41,906 bases of DNA, taken from the NCBI GenBank assembly GCA_024278835.1, contig JAJRSK010000025.1, positions 1 to 41,906 on the forward strand. Direction: 5' to 3'. Positions 40,984-41,906 of this stretch are shown here, piece after piece. The position numbers were made by a program, and so were the translations under genes. The notes beneath the pieces are model-generated. The model saw nothing but the letters and a program-made list of their open reading frames with translations. It had not been told where the DNA came from and ran no database searches. Source of the DNA: Campylobacterales bacterium (GTDB lineage Bacteria > Campylobacterota > Campylobacteria > Campylobacterales > QNZT01). The number at the start of each line of letters is the position of its first letter. Position 1 is the first letter of the stretch.

Positions 40984-41906
40984 TGGGTCTTAGTGTCGGA
41001 ATCGTAGGATTACCAAATATCGGGAAATCCACCACCTTTAATGCCTTGACTAAAGCACAAAATGCAGAGTCAGCCAACTACCCTTTCTGTACGATTGAGC
41101 CAAACAAAGCCGTTGTACCCGTGCCCGATAAGAGATTGGCAGAGCTTGCAAAGATAGTCAATCCAGAAAAAATCCAATACTCTGTTATCGACTTTGTCGA
41201 TATCGCAGGATTGGTCAAGGGAGCAAGTAAGGGTGAGGGACTAGGCAATAAATTTCTCTCCAATATCCGTGATGTTGAAGTCATCCTCCATATGGTGCGC
41301 TGTTTTGATGATGAAAATATCACCCATGTTGAGGGTGAAATCAATCCTATCAGAGATATAGAAATCATCGAAAGTGAACTTATCTTTGCTGATATAGAAC
41401 AACTAGATAAAAAGATAGAAAAACTCAAAAAAGATAGCAAGTTTAAAAAAGATGCCCTTGCTAAGCTAGAAGTTGCCCAAGCACTCAAAGCACACCTTGA
41501 TGAGATACAACCTATCTCTACTTATGAAGATAAAGAGAATGAAATCTTTATCGAACTCAATAAAGAACTTCGCTTTTTATCCAACAAAGAGATCATCTAT
41601 GGTGCCAATACCGATGAAGATGGTTTACTTGAAGATAATGACTATGTCAAAGCCATCAAAGCGCATGCGGCTAAAAGTGGCTTTGAAGTCATCACCCTTT
41701 GTGCCAAGATAGAAGAAGAGTTAGTGGAACTAGAAGAGGAGGAAGCCAAAGAATTTTTAACAGACTTGGGCGTGGAAGAGTCGGGATTGGAAAAAATCAT
41801 CCATACGGCTTTTGCAAAACTCAATCTCATCTCTTACTTTACCGCAGGTGTCATGGAAGTGCGTGCGTGGACTATCACCAAGGGATGGGCTGCGCCAAAA
41901 GCTGCT
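40983..41906 (+). CDS. ychF: OBG-type GTPase/ATPase YchF, 5' part (runs off the window)
   Basis: The first 308 codons are present. The P-loop reads GIVGLPNIGKSTTFNALT, G3 is VDIAGLVKGASKGEGLGN, and the NKxD-like site is ATP-preferring in this family (YGANTDED here). A helical region with LKKDSKFKKD follows and the TGS domain begins near TAGVMEVRAW. YchF binds ribosomes and affects stress responses in known species. The start overlaps the pepA stop, so translation is probably coupled. The frame is uninterrupted to the window end. Confidence 0.93.
   Translation, partial: MGLSVGIVGLPNIGKSTTFNALTKAQNAESANYPFCTIEPNKAVVPVPDKRLAELAKIVNPEKIQYSVIDFVDIAGLVKGASKGEGLGNKFLSNIRDVEVILHMVRCFDDENITHVEGEINPIRDIEIIESELIFADIEQLDKKIEKLKKDSKFKKDALAKLEVAQALKAHLDEIQPISTYEDKENEIFIELNKELRFLSNKEIIYGANTDEDGLLEDNDYVKAIKAHAAKSGFEVITLCAKIEEELVELEEEEAKEFLTDLGVEESGLEKIIHTAFAKLNLISYFTAGVMEVRAWTITKGWAAPKAA

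Overview
The window looks like a chromosomal segment of a Campylobacterota bacterium, most like the Sulfurimonas/Sulfurovum group. This is an inference from the gene set: an SdhA/SdhB/SdhE-type complex with an HdrB-like subunit, a CheZ with an Epsilon-style QDxHRQ helix, a GlnA without the adenylylation tyrosine, thiL-truD in tandem, WbaP, and strong TATAAT -10 boxes with no obvious -35 box. No tRNA, CRISPR array, transposase, integrase or prophage gene was seen.

Layout. Positions 1-3622 (minus strand): a cut-off glutaredoxin-like gene, a coiled-coil protein, purE, a REC-REC-GGDEF diguanylate cyclase and a U32/TrhP-type tRNA hydroxylation protein. 3744-7008 (plus): the potassium uptake pair trkA-trkH and a small unknown protein. 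7051-8214 (minus): a CheX-like protein and CheZ. 8281-11308 (plus): a PHP histidinol-phosphatase, glnA, and a secreted ComEA-like helix-hairpin-helix protein with a very lysine-rich tail. 11327-17360 (minus): psd, a ferritin-like helical protein, a NifU/IscU-like scaffold, wbaP, a periplasmic binding-fold protein, a family 4 uracil-DNA glycosylase and a superoxide reductase. 17541-21129 (minus): sdhA-sdhB-sdhE, with sdhB interrupted by an in-frame TAA. 21241-23747: a SagB-like nitroreductase, a DUF309-like protein and a VKOR-glutaredoxin fusion.

23756-27328 is the accessory part. A cassette of about 3.5 kb encodes an exported PPC-domain/lipase-like hydrolase, split by an in-frame TAG, and a membrane-anchored HEAT-like partner. 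It sits between two 45-bp copies of the thiL 5' end that differ at one base. Core genes then resume: thiL, truD, a periplasmic RNase T2 (minus), a FIST sensor - histidine kinase (frameshifted) - REC-GGDEF-EAL signalling operon, mnmG, the RNase P RNA gene rnpB, rpiB, a membrane coiled-coil protein, a 28-residue membrane microprotein, apt, trpB, a leucyl aminopeptidase and the start of ychF.

The strongest unexplained signal is a dispersed perfect palindrome, TATCATGATA (usually CTATCATGATAG). I counted 28 exact copies by eye, roughly one per 1.5 kb, against an expectation of well below one. It occurs in genes, between genes, across two start codons and inside the P3 helix of RNase P RNA. All 18 fully coding copies are read as Ile-Met-Ile or Tyr-His-Asp. 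It behaves like a highly iterated palindrome (compare cyanobacterial HIP1), a DNA-uptake signal or a methylation/nucleoid site. None of its perfect copies lies in the inserted lipase cassette. A ComEA-like DNA-binding protein is encoded in the same window. A second oddity is the number of broken genes: sdhB, the lipase and the histidine kinase each carry one disabling change.
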